A stretch of DNA of 64,000 nt from Ga0077555 sp963741565. Lineage in GTDB: Bacteria > Pseudomonadota > Alphaproteobacteria > Rhizobiales > Hyphomicrobiaceae. The DNA lies in contig CAVUIK010000008.1 of NCBI GenBank assembly GCA_963741565.1, forward strand, positions 806,001 through 870,000. Reading direction: 5' to 3'. The notes beneath the pieces are model-generated. The model was given only the letters and a program-made list of their open reading frames with translations. It searched no databases and was not told the DNA's origin. Shown piece after piece: positions 1 through 8,220 of this stretch (position 1 is the first letter of the stretch; each line of letters starts with the position of its first letter). The translations under genes were made by a program, and so were the position numbers.

Positions 1-222
1 TTGACTGGGGCGGTGCAGACAATGTTCTGGCCAATCTCCGACCGGTAATGAATGTGCAGCGAGACGGCAGTTTCGACGGCATCGTGCTCGACGTTTCACC
101 GCCCATGCTGCAGCCGCTCAAGACCGTTTCGGGTCACGAACGTCGCGCGCGCATCGGTTGGTGTCGTGTGCGACGGGTCAGTTGTCCATCCAATACTGAC
201 CACGCGGCGCGCAAGCTCGACT
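1..222. other. Left edge, no supported gene
   Basis: Short open frames exist on both strands, but none has a recognisable product or a convincing start. One minus-strand frame reads protein-like for about 30 residues but has a TGA directly before it and no start codon. It may be the edge of a gene cut by the window or a broken remnant. Confidence 0.3.
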
Positions 223-1011
223 TCAACGAAACCGCACATCGACGCGGCCGAGTGTGCCGAAATCAGCGACCATGTGATCTCCGGGCGCGATCGGCATCGG
301 CACCAGGCACGCGCCGGTGGTGATCACCTCGCCCGGATTGAGCGTGATGCCGAGCGACGACAGCTCGTTGACCAGCCAGGTGACTGCGATCCGCGGATCG
401 TCGAGCACGTTGGCGCCCGACCCGTGCACGAGCCGCGCGCCGATCGTCGCGTGCACGGCGTGCGATGCGAGATCTAGACTGCGCCAGTCAATGGTTGCGG
501 GTTCGCCCAACACGAATTCGTGCGCGCAGGCGACGTCCGCGATCAGCTGCGAGCCGCCGGCCTTGGAGAAATCGGCAAAGCGCGAATCCGGCACCTCGAT
601 CGCCGGGATCAGCGCGTCCATCGCCGCGACCGCCTCGTCGATCGAATAGAGCCTGTCGGGACGCGGCCTGATCTCGGTGCCGACGCGGAAGCAGAACTCC
701 GGCTCCGCCACGCGCATGCGATTGTTCGTGATGTCCAGCGTCGCGCCACTTGCGAAGCAGCGCTCCTTGAGCAATCGGCCGGCCATCGGCCCGTCGACGC
801 CGATGTGCGCCTGCCCGGCCTTGCTGGTCGCGGCGATCTTCCAGCCGATTGGCGGCGCCTTGCTTTTCCGCGCCAACAGCGACTGGATGGCATAACCATC
901 CTTGCGGCTCTGGGGCCGGCCCGCCTCCGGCAGCTGGTCGAGCACGGTGCCCGCCTGCCAATGGCTCCAGATGAGATTGGCAGCCTCGGCGAGACCCAAG
1001 ATCTTCGACAT
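223..1011 (-). CDS. 2-keto-4-pentenoate hydratase / fumarylacetoacetate hydrolase-family protein
   Basis: A 262-residue protein of the MhpD/HpaH hydratase fold, which adds water to 2-hydroxy-alkadienoates at the end of meta-cleavage pathways. The AEPEFCFRVG segment carries the paired glutamates (E-x-E) that bind the divalent metal in this family. Length matches the family (about 260). The ATG at 1011 is chosen over an in-frame start 45 bases upstream because an AGGA sits about 8 bases before it and the protein then begins like homologues. It lies 31 bases downstream of the HpaB-superfamily gene and is probably the last gene of that minus-strand operon. Family call is firm; the substrate is unknown. 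Confidence 0.85.
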   Translation of the reverse strand: MSKILGLAEAANLIWSHWQAGTVLDQLPEAGRPQSRKDGYAIQSLLARKSKAPPIGWKIAATSKAGQAHIGVDGPMAGRLLKERCFASGATLDITNNRMRVAEPEFCFRVGTEIRPRPDRLYSIDEAVAAMDALIPAIEVPDSRFADFSKAGGSQLIADVACAHEFVLGEPATIDWRSLDLASHAVHATIGARLVHGSGANVLDDPRIAVTWLVNELSSLGITLNPGEVITTGACLVPMPIAPGDHMVADFGTLGRVDVRFR

Positions 1012-1042
1012 ATCGCGCGTCCTGTTCTTTTTAAAACGAGGC

Positions 1043-2617
1043 TTATTCCGCCGCATCCTTGGCCTCCGGCGCTAACCGCGGGCTCTCGATCTGTGGCACA
1101 TCCATGTTGCCCGCTTCCGGCGGGACGCACCCCGTGGCGCAGCAGCGGCCCGGCTGCTTCGATGTGCGCTGGCCCTCGTTGAGCACACCGCGATCCAACA
1201 ACTTCTCCACCAGCTCGGCCTTTTCGCCGACCGGATAGTTGCGCCAGATCTCACGCTTCATGGCTTCAGGACTGCCCCCGCCATGCAGCGAAATCAGCGA
1301 CATCCAGCCGCCGGTGTGCGTCGCAGTTAGATCCTCCATCAGGCGCGCGACCTCGAGCCGAGCGGAAGCGGGAACATCGGGCCGGCCCGCAAGAACGGCC
1401 GCGAGCGAGGCGGCGGTCTCGGGATTGTGGTCCTCGTCGGGGCCCGGAAGCGCCACGATCAGGCCGCCCGAGACGTAGTGGGCGAGGCGGTGCATGTCGT
1501 AGATCTGCGTCGCCAACAACAGCTTTCCGACATTGGCGAACACCGTGTCCGGCATCACCGAGCCCGCCGGGTCCTTCATCGCATAAACCGACGCCGCCAC
1601 ACCGCAGGCAAAGAACCCCTCGACGATCTTGATCAGATCGACCATCGCGTCGCGGATATGGCCATGCTTGTTCGGATCGAGCCCGTTGGCCTTGATCATC
1701 AAGGCGCCGCCGCCGATCAACAGATCGCCAAAGCCCGCCCGCGCGCCGATGCAGGAATGACGGTGATGCGTCGCGTAGCTGGTGGTGCAGAACCCGGCTT
1801 CCTCGGTTTGGCCGTCGGCGAACACGCGGTCCCAGGGCACGAACACGTCGTCGAACTGCACGACGGCCGTCGACTGGCCATATTTCGACGCGTACTTCGC
1901 CGCCGCCTCGCCGGGCCGGCCGGCGGGTCGCGAGATGATCGTCACGCCTTCGGCGTCGACCGGCACCGCACAGCACACGGCGAAGGCCGCATCCTCCTTG
2001 GTCATTGTCCGGCACGGCATCACCAGCAGTTCGTGCATATAGGGCGCGCCGGTGACGATCGCCTTGGTGCCGCGGATGACGATCCCGTCTTTCCGGCGCT
2101 CCTTGATGTGGACGTAGACATCCGGGTTGGCCTGCGCGCCCGGGCGTTTCGAACGGTCGCCCTTAGCGTCCGTCATGGCGACGCCGAGCGTCAGGTCCTG
2201 GTCCTGCACCGTGTGCATGTAGGAGACGAAACGGGCGTGGTAGTCGGTACTGTGGTTGGCGTCGATCCGCTTCGTCGCCTGGAAAATAGCGTTGAGGCCA
2301 TCGTGCGTCAGATAGCGCTGTGCGCAACCGGACTCGGCGCACACCAGCCGCACGGCCTCCAGCTTGTAGAGCAGGTCGGTCGACGTCTCGTCGATATGGA
2401 GCATGCGATTGACGGTCTTTCCCGACGTCATCTGGCGGGCCGTCATGAGCCGCTTGTGGGCGTCCTTCAGCGCGAAGTCATAGGTGACGCCCGTTGCCGC
2501 GATGCCGGGTGCCAGCAATGGCTCGTCGGCGACGCTCTCGACGCGCTGGCCGTTGACGAACACCCGCGGCTTGTAGCGTCGGAGGCTTTCGCGGTAGTCG
2601 GCAGCGGACATCAGCAT
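1043..2617 (-). CDS. HpaB / 4-hydroxybutyryl-CoA dehydratase superfamily flavoprotein
   Basis: About 524 residues with the acyl-CoA-dehydrogenase-like fold of 4-hydroxyphenylacetate 3-monooxygenase (HpaB) and 4-hydroxybutyryl-CoA dehydratase (AbfD). The segment HRHSCIGARAGFGDLLIGG corresponds to the AbfD region that holds a histidine and a cluster-ligating cysteine, but from memory of AbfD the cysteine position here is alanine, so a 4Fe-4S dehydratase role is doubtful. Cysteines also occur at CAESGC and in a C-terminal tail (RCCATGC) that I do not recognise from the family. Start at 2617 is supported by GGGAG 8 bases upstream. It is co-oriented with PhyH, VOC and hydratase genes, suggesting an aromatic or ring-hydroxylation pathway. 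A flavin reductase partner was not seen. Confidence 0.75.
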   Translation of the reverse strand: MLMSAADYRESLRRYKPRVFVNGQRVESVADEPLLAPGIAATGVTYDFALKDAHKRLMTARQMTSGKTVNRMLHIDETSTDLLYKLEAVRLVCAESGCAQRYLTHDGLNAIFQATKRIDANHSTDYHARFVSYMHTVQDQDLTLGVAMTDAKGDRSKRPGAQANPDVYVHIKERRKDGIVIRGTKAIVTGAPYMHELLVMPCRTMTKEDAAFAVCCAVPVDAEGVTIISRPAGRPGEAAAKYASKYGQSTAVVQFDDVFVPWDRVFADGQTEEAGFCTTSYATHHRHSCIGARAGFGDLLIGGGALMIKANGLDPNKHGHIRDAMVDLIKIVEGFFACGVAASVYAMKDPAGSVMPDTVFANVGKLLLATQIYDMHRLAHYVSGGLIVALPGPDEDHNPETAASLAAVLAGRPDVPASARLEVARLMEDLTATHTGGWMSLISLHGGGSPEAMKREIWRNYPVGEKAELVEKLLDRGVLNEGQRTSKQPGRCCATGCVPPEAGNMDVPQIESPRLAPEAKDAAE

Positions 2618-2704
2618 TTGCGGGCTCCCGTCACGTGATTTGCGCCGGACGATAGCGGGGGGCCCTGTTCGGTTCAATGCGCTTTGCCCGCAATTCCGGC
2701 GAAA

Positions 2705-3127
2705 TCAGCACTGCATCAACTCGATACTGACGTTATCTGGGGCCGCGACGTAGCAAAGCAGGCTGCCGTTGACGCCCTTTTTCAGCGGCACGGAGATGGT
2801 CACGCCTTTCGCCTTGAGCTGCTCGACGAAGGCCGTGAGATCGCCCTGGTACATGAAGCCGAAGTGATCGGTGCCCCATTCGTTGTGGCTGGAGAAATCG
2901 TCGTAGGGCGCGATCTGCCGCGTATCGGCGGGGCTTTCGCCAGGACGTTTCCCGCGGATCAGTATCGTCGCACCGCCGATCTCCACAAAGATCTGCGGGG
3001 CGCCACGCGCCACCGTGTCGGTGGCGATGGTGGCCCCGAACATCTCGACGTACCAGCGGGCGGATGCATGGGGATCGCGGCTGATGATGTGCACGTGGTC
3101 GAACTTGAAGGCCGGGTTGCTCATCAT
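2705..3127 (-). CDS. VOC family (glyoxalase/dioxygenase-fold) protein
   Basis: A 140-residue protein with two beta-alpha-beta-beta-beta modules. It opens with FDHVHIISRDPHASARWY (metal-ligand His early) and ends with a VSIELMQ segment carrying the usual late Glu ligand. Such proteins are glyoxalases, extradiol dioxygenases, epimerases or resistance proteins, so the reaction cannot be set from sequence alone. It starts 6 bases after the PhyH stop, so the two are almost certainly co-transcribed. MM at the N terminus leaves 3127 or 3124 as start. Confidence 0.8.
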   Translation of the reverse strand: MMSNPAFKFDHVHIISRDPHASARWYVEMFGATIATDTVARGAPQIFVEIGGATILIRGKRPGESPADTRQIAPYDDFSSHNEWGTDHFGFMYQGDLTAFVEQLKAKGVTISVPLKKGVNGSLLCYVAAPDNVSIELMQC

Positions 3128-3133
3128 TGCGCC

Positions 3134-3982
3134 TCACGCCGACAATTTCGCATGGCGGGCTTCTTCCTCTAGATAGGCGTCGCGGTAGCGCCCGACCGCC
3201 CAGTCATGCAGGGCGATGGCTTCGGGGGCCAACTCGGCCGTGGGCCACTGTGCCGTCTCGAAATGATGGTAGCGATCCTCGCCACGCACGAGCATCGCCG
3301 CGTGCTTGACCGTGCCGGAGGGGCGCACGTGCGTCGGGATGTAGTTGAGCCCGAGGCCGATACGGCGGTGGCGCGACGTGTTGGGACCGGAGCGGTGCGG
3401 GCACAGGCCGTGATGGATCGAGAATTCGCCGGGCTTCAGCGGCATGGCGACGGGCGTCCCTTCATCCAGCGGCTCGACGATCACCTGCGCGCCGCGATTG
3501 ACGCTGTTCTCGACGACGCGCGATTTGTGGATCAACTGCCGCGGCTTTCCCATGTAGGACAGCGATTCCATGCAGCCTGCCGCCTCGCTCGCCTCGCTGA
3601 GTGCAATCCAGACTGTGATCTCCTCCTTCGGCGTAAGACCGTAGTAGGTCGAATCCTGGTGCCAGGCCGCGATCGTCGGCGACTGCGGTTCCTTGATGAA
3701 GAACGTGCTCGTGAAGATCAGCAGGTCGGGGCCGAGCAACTGCTCGACGACGTCGAGGATGCGCGGGTCGCGCGCCAGTTTCGCGGCCCATGGCATGGTC
3801 AGATACGGCATTGTGCGCCATTTCATCTCGGGGCTCGCATTGATCGGCGTGCCAAGCCACTGCTCGAAGCGCGCGACGCCGTCTTGCGCGGCCTTCAGCC
3901 CGGCCGCATCCAGCAATCCAAACGGCGACAGGAAACCATCGTACTTGAAGCGGGCGATCTGCAGTGGGCTGAGGGCACTCAT
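3134..3982 (-). CDS. Phytanoyl-CoA dioxygenase (PhyH) family protein
   Basis: A 282-residue non-haem Fe(II)/2-oxoglutarate oxygenase. The iron triad is visible as HQD (in AWHQDSTYYG) and the later His in HHGLCPHRSG, followed by an Arg (RRIGLGLNY) suited to 2-oxoglutarate binding. The open frame extends 75 codons further upstream, but the first residues typical of the family begin at the ATG at 3982. It is the first gene of the minus-strand set and its start lies 181 bases from the divergent MaoC-type gene, so both promoters must be in that gap. The hydroxylated substrate is unknown; a CoA ester or small aromatic fits the neighbours. Confidence 0.85.
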   Translation of the reverse strand: MSALSPLQIARFKYDGFLSPFGLLDAAGLKAAQDGVARFEQWLGTPINASPEMKWRTMPYLTMPWAAKLARDPRILDVVEQLLGPDLLIFTSTFFIKEPQSPTIAAWHQDSTYYGLTPKEEITVWIALSEASEAAGCMESLSYMGKPRQLIHKSRVVENSVNRGAQVIVEPLDEGTPVAMPLKPGEFSIHHGLCPHRSGPNTSRHRRIGLGLNYIPTHVRPSGTVKHAAMLVRGEDRYHHFETAQWPTAELAPEAIALHDWAVGRYRDAYLEEEARHAKLSA

Positions 3983-4163
3983 GGCGGCGATCCTGTCTAT
4001 GGAGGTTGCAAGATCACTCCAAAGTGTCGGCGGATGGTGACACGCGGCCAGCCAGCAATGCAACGGCCAGCCATGCACGGCCATTAACGCACGGCTTGGC
4101 GCGATCATGATTTCGCGCCTAGATTTGCCAAGCCACCCAAGCCGCCGATCCAGGAGTCCGCCC

Positions 4164-5025
4164 ATGACCGCCGTCGATACCGCCGCCCTGCGCAAACACA
4201 TCGGCACGAAGATGGTCGAAGAGGACGTGGCGACGGCGATGCCGGTTCACGCCCTGATCGCAACCTTCGACCGGCCTGAGATACCGCCCAAAATTGGCGA
4301 GCCGATTCCGCGCGGCTGGCACATCGGCTATTTCGTATCGATGGCGCCACAAGCCTCGCTGTCGCGCGACGGCCTGCCGAAAGGCTCCGGCGTGTTGCCG
4401 CCGATGCCGTTTCCGCGCCGCATGTTCGCCGGCATCCGCTGGACCTTCCATCGACGACATCCGGATCGGCGACCCACTCACCCGCGAGACTGAACTGACC
4501 GACCTGCAGGTGCGCCAGGGCAGCACCGGTTCGCTGATCTTCACCACCCAGGTCCGGCGCATCTCGACCCCGCGCGGCCTCGCCCTCGTCGAGGAGTACG
4601 ACACCGCCTTCCGCGAGGACGTGAAGGCCGGCGAGACGAGCGGCATCCCGAAACGCGACGAGCCGGCGGCGGGACTGCCGTGGACACGCACCATTCACAT
4701 CAACGAGGTCTCGCTGTTCCGCTTTTCCGCCATCACCTTCAATCCGCATCGCATCCACTACGACCGGCCCTATGCCATGGGCGTCGAGGGCTATCCGGGC
4801 CTCGTCGTGCACGGGCCATATTCGCAGCACTGCCTGATCGATTTTGTGCGCGACCACAATCCGGGCCGCCTGCTCAAGACGTTCTTCATGCGCGCGCGCG
4901 CGCCGCTGTTCGAGACCGAACCGTTCACGCTCGTCGGCCGCCCGGCCGAGGGCGGCAACGGTTGCGAGGTATGGGCTGTGACCCCCAGCGGTACCATCGC
5001 GATGCAGGTCACCGTCGGCTTCTGA
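4164..5025 (+). pseudogene. MaoC/FAS1-like dehydratase (HTD2 / mesaconyl-C4-CoA hydratase type), frameshifted
   Basis: Frame one (from ATG 4164, with CAGGAG 7 bases upstream) runs through MPFPRRMFAGIRWTFH and then terminates at 4493. The family continues in the next frame as DIRIGDPLTRETELT to the stop at 5025. Removing one base near 4452-4456 restores a 286-residue protein with an N-terminal FAS1-like dehydratase half and a C-terminal hot-dog half (FNPHRIHYDRPYA, PGLVVHGPYSQ). Relatives hydrate mesaconyl-C4-CoA, itaconyl-CoA or beta-hydroxyacyl thioesters. One of six comparable single-base disruptions in the window, so sequence error is as likely as true loss of function. Divergent from the PhyH operon. 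Confidence 0.75.
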
Positions 5026-5026
5026 C

Positions 5027-5080
5027 TTATCCCCACCATTAACTTTGAGCGAAAGACGCACCTGCAAAGTTATCCCCACC
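5027..5080. repeat. Small repeat cluster: two TTATCCCCACC direct repeats around an inverted repeat
   Basis: TTATCCCCACC occurs at 5027-5037 and 5070-5080. Between and overlapping them is an 8-base inverted repeat, taactttg (5040-5047) and caaagtta (5065-5072). It lies in the 272-base gap between the hydratase stop and the SMP-30 start. It could be an operator or a hairpin; nothing in the sequence decides. Confidence 0.4.
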
Positions 5081-5297
5081 CCGTCGAGCGCCCCCACTTA
5101 TGGAGAAGCCGCCGTCAGCGCTGACGGTGGCTGAGACTGGCGCTCTTTGACAAGTGAATGACCGGCGGCCGGCGCGATCGGCGTCTGGCCTTTGGCCTGA
5201 CACCCGCAGACCTGCACCCGCAAACCCTGCTTGCTGGGGGCCGCGCGCAGGCCCTACGGTGGCGGCCAGATCCGCCGTCGCCCGGAGCCCGCGCCTC

Positions 5298-6206
5298 ATG
5301 TCGCTTTTCCCGCCGCCCAAAACCGTCAAAGCCGAGATCTTCACGCGGATGCCAGACAAGCTCCGCAAACCCCTCCGGACGTCCTGGGCCGACTTCAATA
5401 AAGGCGGGCAGGTGGCCGACTGTTTCCTCGAAGGCCCGAGTTTCGACCGCGCTGGCAACCTGATCGTCACTGATATCCCGCACGGCCGCATCTTCAAAGT
5501 TTCCCCCGCCGGCGACTGGTCGCTGATCACCGAGTATGACGGCTGGCCAAACGGACTCAAACTCCACAAGGACGGCCGCGCCTTCATCACTGACTACAAG
5601 CGCGGGATCATGACGCTCGACATGGGCACCGGCAAAGTGACGCCGCTAGTCGAGACCATCCGCTCGGAGAGCTTCAAAGGCGTCAACGACCTGCACTTCG
5701 CGTTGAACGGCGATCTCTATTTCACCGACCAGGGCCAGACTGGCCTCCACGATCCGACGGGACGCGTGTATCGCTATTCAGCGGCGGGCAAACTGGAATG
5801 CCTGATCGACACCATCCCGAGCCCCAACGGTCTTGTGCTCAATCTTCAGGAGAGCGTGCTCTATATCGCGGTGACGCGCGCCAACGCGGTGTGGCGGCTG
5901 CCGATCATGATCGATGGGGCGTTGTCAAAAGTCGGCGTTGCAATCCAACTCTCGGGCGGGCTTTCCGGCCCGGATGGCCTGGCGCTCGACGAGGAGGGCG
6001 GCATCGTCGTTGCGCACGCAGGTCTCGGCTGCTGGCGCTTCGACCGGCTCGGGCGGCCGACGCATTTCATCGATCCGGTGGTCGGGCTGTCGCTCACCAA
6101 CGCCGCATTCAAGGGAAAGCGCCTGTACATGACCGAAAGCGAGAGCGGCCACATCCTTACGGTTGATCTTCCCGCCGCCGGCAAGACGATGTACGGACTG
6201 AGCTGA
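5298..6206 (+). CDS. SMP-30/gluconolactonase/LRE family protein
   Basis: About 302 residues forming a six-bladed beta-propeller of the SMP-30/gluconolactonase type, which hydrolyses lactones using one bound divalent metal. Supporting segments are FLEGPSFDRAGNLIVTD (Glu ligand near the start), SPNGLVLN (Asn) and GPDGLALDEEG (Asp). The ATG at 5298 is preferred to an upstream in-frame ATG at 5154 because family similarity starts here and a GGAG lies about 10 bases upstream. It stands between the broken hydratase and the dehydrogenase gene and may act on a sugar or aromatic lactone. Confidence 0.85.
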   Translation: MSLFPPPKTVKAEIFTRMPDKLRKPLRTSWADFNKGGQVADCFLEGPSFDRAGNLIVTDIPHGRIFKVSPAGDWSLITEYDGWPNGLKLHKDGRAFITDYKRGIMTLDMGTGKVTPLVETIRSESFKGVNDLHFALNGDLYFTDQGQTGLHDPTGRVYRYSAAGKLECLIDTIPSPNGLVLNLQESVLYIAVTRANAVWRLPIMIDGALSKVGVAIQLSGGLSGPDGLALDEEGGIVVAHAGLGCWRFDRLGRPTHFIDPVVGLSLTNAAFKGKRLYMTESESGHILTVDLPAAGKTMYGLS

Positions 6207-6222
6207 TATCTCGTTCACCCCG

Positions 6223-6340
6223 GTGTCTGGCTTCAGCCTGACACCGCAACGCTAAGTCCCACAGTGCCAGGCTGAAGTCCCTCAGATGTTTGGCTTCAGA
6301 CTGACACCGCAACGCTAAGTCCCACAGTGCCAGGCTGAAG
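6223..6340. repeat. Two tandem 63-base units, each carrying an inverted repeat
   Basis: The same sequence occurs twice with a 63-base period, tggcttcag at 6228 and 6291, and is identical over 'acaccgcaacgctaagtc' and the following bases. The first unit has a perfect 10-base inverted repeat, cttcagcctg (6231-6240) and caggctgaag (6268-6277); the second copy has one mismatch. It sits between the SMP-30 stop and the mmsB-like start, so it could form two successive hairpins in the transcript. Confidence 0.75.
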
Positions 6341-6369
6341 CCGGGCACCTGATCGACAGGAACCAGACA

Positions 6370-7266
6370 ATGGCTAAAATCGGATTCATCGGCCTCGGAA
6401 ACATGGGGATGCCCATGGCGGGCAACCTCGTCAAGAAGGGCCACGACGTCAAAGGCTTCGACATCATGGAGGACAACCTGACCAAGGCCGCGCAGGCCGG
6501 CGTCAAAAAGGTCGCCTCCGCGGCCGATGCCGCCAAGGACGTCGAATTCCTTGTCACCATGGTGCCGACAGGCAAGGAAACGCTGGCCCTCTACGAGGGC
6601 TCGGGTGTGTTCCAGGCCGCCAAGAAAGGTACGCTTTTCATCGACGCCTCGACGATCGACGTGGCATCGGCCAAGTTGGCCCACGAGATTGCGCAGAAGG
6701 CCGGGATGCTCTCGCTCGATGCGCCGGTCTCCGGTGGCACCACGGGCGCGCAGAACGCAACGCTGACCTTCATGTGCGGTGGCACCAAGGAGGCCTTCGC
6801 CAAGGCCGAAGCGGTGCTCGGCGGCATGGGGCGCAAGCTGGTCCACTGCGGCGATGCCGGCATGGGACAGGCGGCCAAGATCTGCAACAACATGATGATG
6901 GCGGTCTGCATGATCGGCACCTGCGAAGGCTTCGCGCTCGGCGAAAAGCTCGGCCTCTCGCATCAGACACTGTTCGACGTCGTCGCTCCCTCCTCGGGCA
7001 GCAGCTTTGCCCTCACCGGCTATTGCCCGGTGCCGGGTCCGGTGCCCACGACGCCCGCCAACCGCGACTATGCGCCAGGCTTCATGACAAAGCTGATGGT
7101 CAAGGACCTGACGCTCGCTCAATCTGCCTCCCAGGACATCGGTGTCGCGACCGCCATGGGCGCCCAGGCGCTGGCCACGTTGCGCCTCTACATGAACATG
7201 GTCGACGGCGCCGCCGACAAGGACTTCTCCAGCGTCATGAACTTTGTCAGGGGCAAGCTCACGTGA
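6370..7266 (+). CDS. mmsB: 3-hydroxyisobutyrate dehydrogenase-family NAD(P)-dependent oxidoreductase
   Basis: A 298-residue beta-hydroxyacid dehydrogenase. The N-terminal Rossmann motif is GFIGLGNMGMPMAGNL, the substrate loop is DAPVSGGTTGA (from residue 118) and the catalytic lysine is K170 with N174 (AAKICNN). This family oxidises 3-hydroxyisobutyrate (valine degradation), tartronate semialdehyde or 4-hydroxybutyrate. The mmsB name rests on family resemblance only, as no mmsA or acyl-CoA genes of valine breakdown adjoin it. Its stop overlaps the GTG start of the next gene (GTGA), so the two are translationally coupled. Confidence 0.85.
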   Translation: MAKIGFIGLGNMGMPMAGNLVKKGHDVKGFDIMEDNLTKAAQAGVKKVASAADAAKDVEFLVTMVPTGKETLALYEGSGVFQAAKKGTLFIDASTIDVASAKLAHEIAQKAGMLSLDAPVSGGTTGAQNATLTFMCGGTKEAFAKAEAVLGGMGRKLVHCGDAGMGQAAKICNNMMMAVCMIGTCEGFALGEKLGLSHQTLFDVVAPSSGSSFALTGYCPVPGPVPTTPANRDYAPGFMTKLMVKDLTLAQSASQDIGVATAMGAQALATLRLYMNMVDGAADKDFSSVMNFVRGKLT

Positions 7267-7721
7267 TCGAACTGCGGCGGGACGACCTCTCGGGCGAGGC
7301 GATCCGCCAGCTGATCGCGCGACATCTTAGGGGTATGCACGAGAACTCGCCGCCAGAGAGCGTGCATGCCTTCGACATCGATAAGCTGCGCGATCCGAGC
7401 GTCACGTTCTGGTCGGCTTGGATGGGTCCGGACATCGCCGGTTGCGGCGCTCTGCAGCGTCTCGATGAGGCGCAAGGGGAAATCAAATCCATGCGGGTGG
7501 CCGATACCTTCCTCGGCCAGGGCGTCGGCCGCGCCATTCTCAACCACATCATGGCCGAGGCCCGGGCCGCCGGGCTTCGCAGCCTTTGGCTCGAAACCGG
7601 GTCCGCGGCCGACTTTCTGGCGGCGATTCGGCTCTACGAGAGTGCTGGATTTGTGCGGTGTGGACCTTTCGGCAGCTATGTTGCCGATCCCTTCAGCGTG
7701 TTCATGACCCGCACGATTTAG
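7263..7721 (+). CDS. GNAT family N-acetyltransferase
   Basis: A 152-residue single-domain acetyltransferase. The acetyl-CoA motif is seen in VADTFLGQGVGRAILNHIM, followed by the C-terminal ETG..AARLYESAGF-type segment (SAADFLAAIRLYESAGF). The start is GTG at 7263, overlapping the TGA of the dehydrogenase by three bases. The open frame extends far upstream, but only as the shadow of the dehydrogenase. The substrate, protein or small molecule, is unknown. Confidence 0.85.
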   Translation: MIELRRDDLSGEAIRQLIARHLRGMHENSPPESVHAFDIDKLRDPSVTFWSAWMGPDIAGCGALQRLDEAQGEIKSMRVADTFLGQGVGRAILNHIMAEARAAGLRSLWLETGSAADFLAAIRLYESAGFVRCGPFGSYVADPFSVFMTRTI

Positions 7722-7832
7722 CAGGCCTTCGCCTGAAGCACACAGCATCCAGTTGGCTCGGACGCATAATTTTGCAATGGTGGGCCCAAGTTCAACCCGC
7801 GCCCCGACCGGGGCCTCGCATAACGGACAAAA

Positions 7833-8192
7833 ATGAAAGAATTCAAGGACAAGAACTTAAACGTTCGGCTGCAGAACGCCGACCAGGCCAAACGCGCCAT
7901 GCTGGAAAAGATGCGCGCGATGCCGAAGGCGGACGATCCGGCGGTGATCGAGCGCCGGGCCGCCCAGCAGGCGATCGCGCGAGAGCGTGGCGCCGAGAAT
8001 GCCCGCCGGGCCGAGGAAAAGCGGATCAAGGCTCGCGAACAGGCCGAGCGCGAAGCGGCCGAACAAGCCGAGCGGATCTCGCGCGAAAAGCACGAGGCCG
8101 AACAGAAAGTGATCGAGCAGGCCGAGCGCGCGACCGCGCAAAAGGCAGCTCGCGACGCCCGTTACGCTGCTCGCAAACAGCGCAAAGCCTGA
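7833..8192 (+). CDS. DUF6481-type small charged helical protein
   Basis: A 119-residue, very Arg/Glu/Ala-rich protein (EKRIKAREQAEREAAEQAER) predicted to be one long helix or coiled coil with a basic end (ARDARYAARKQRKA). It matches my memory of the DUF6481 family of Hyphomicrobiales; function is not known. A stretch of 111 bases separates it from the acetyltransferase gene, so it may have its own promoter. Confidence 0.7.
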   Translation: MKEFKDKNLNVRLQNADQAKRAMLEKMRAMPKADDPAVIERRAAQQAIARERGAENARRAEEKRIKAREQAEREAAEQAERISREKHEAEQKVIEQAERATAQKAARDARYAARKQRKA

Positions 8193-8220
8193 ACCGGCGA
8201 ACGTCAGCAACAGGACCCCT

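Noticed and set aside
1427..2638. 403-residue plus-strand frame opposite the HpaB-superfamily gene
   Set aside because: The minus strand shows clear family sequence; the plus frame is His/Arg/Asp-rich shadow without motifs.
5027..5080. DnaA boxes (TTATCCCCA resembles TTATCCACA)
   Set aside because: Only two off-consensus copies, no AT-rich unwinding region and no replication genes nearby.
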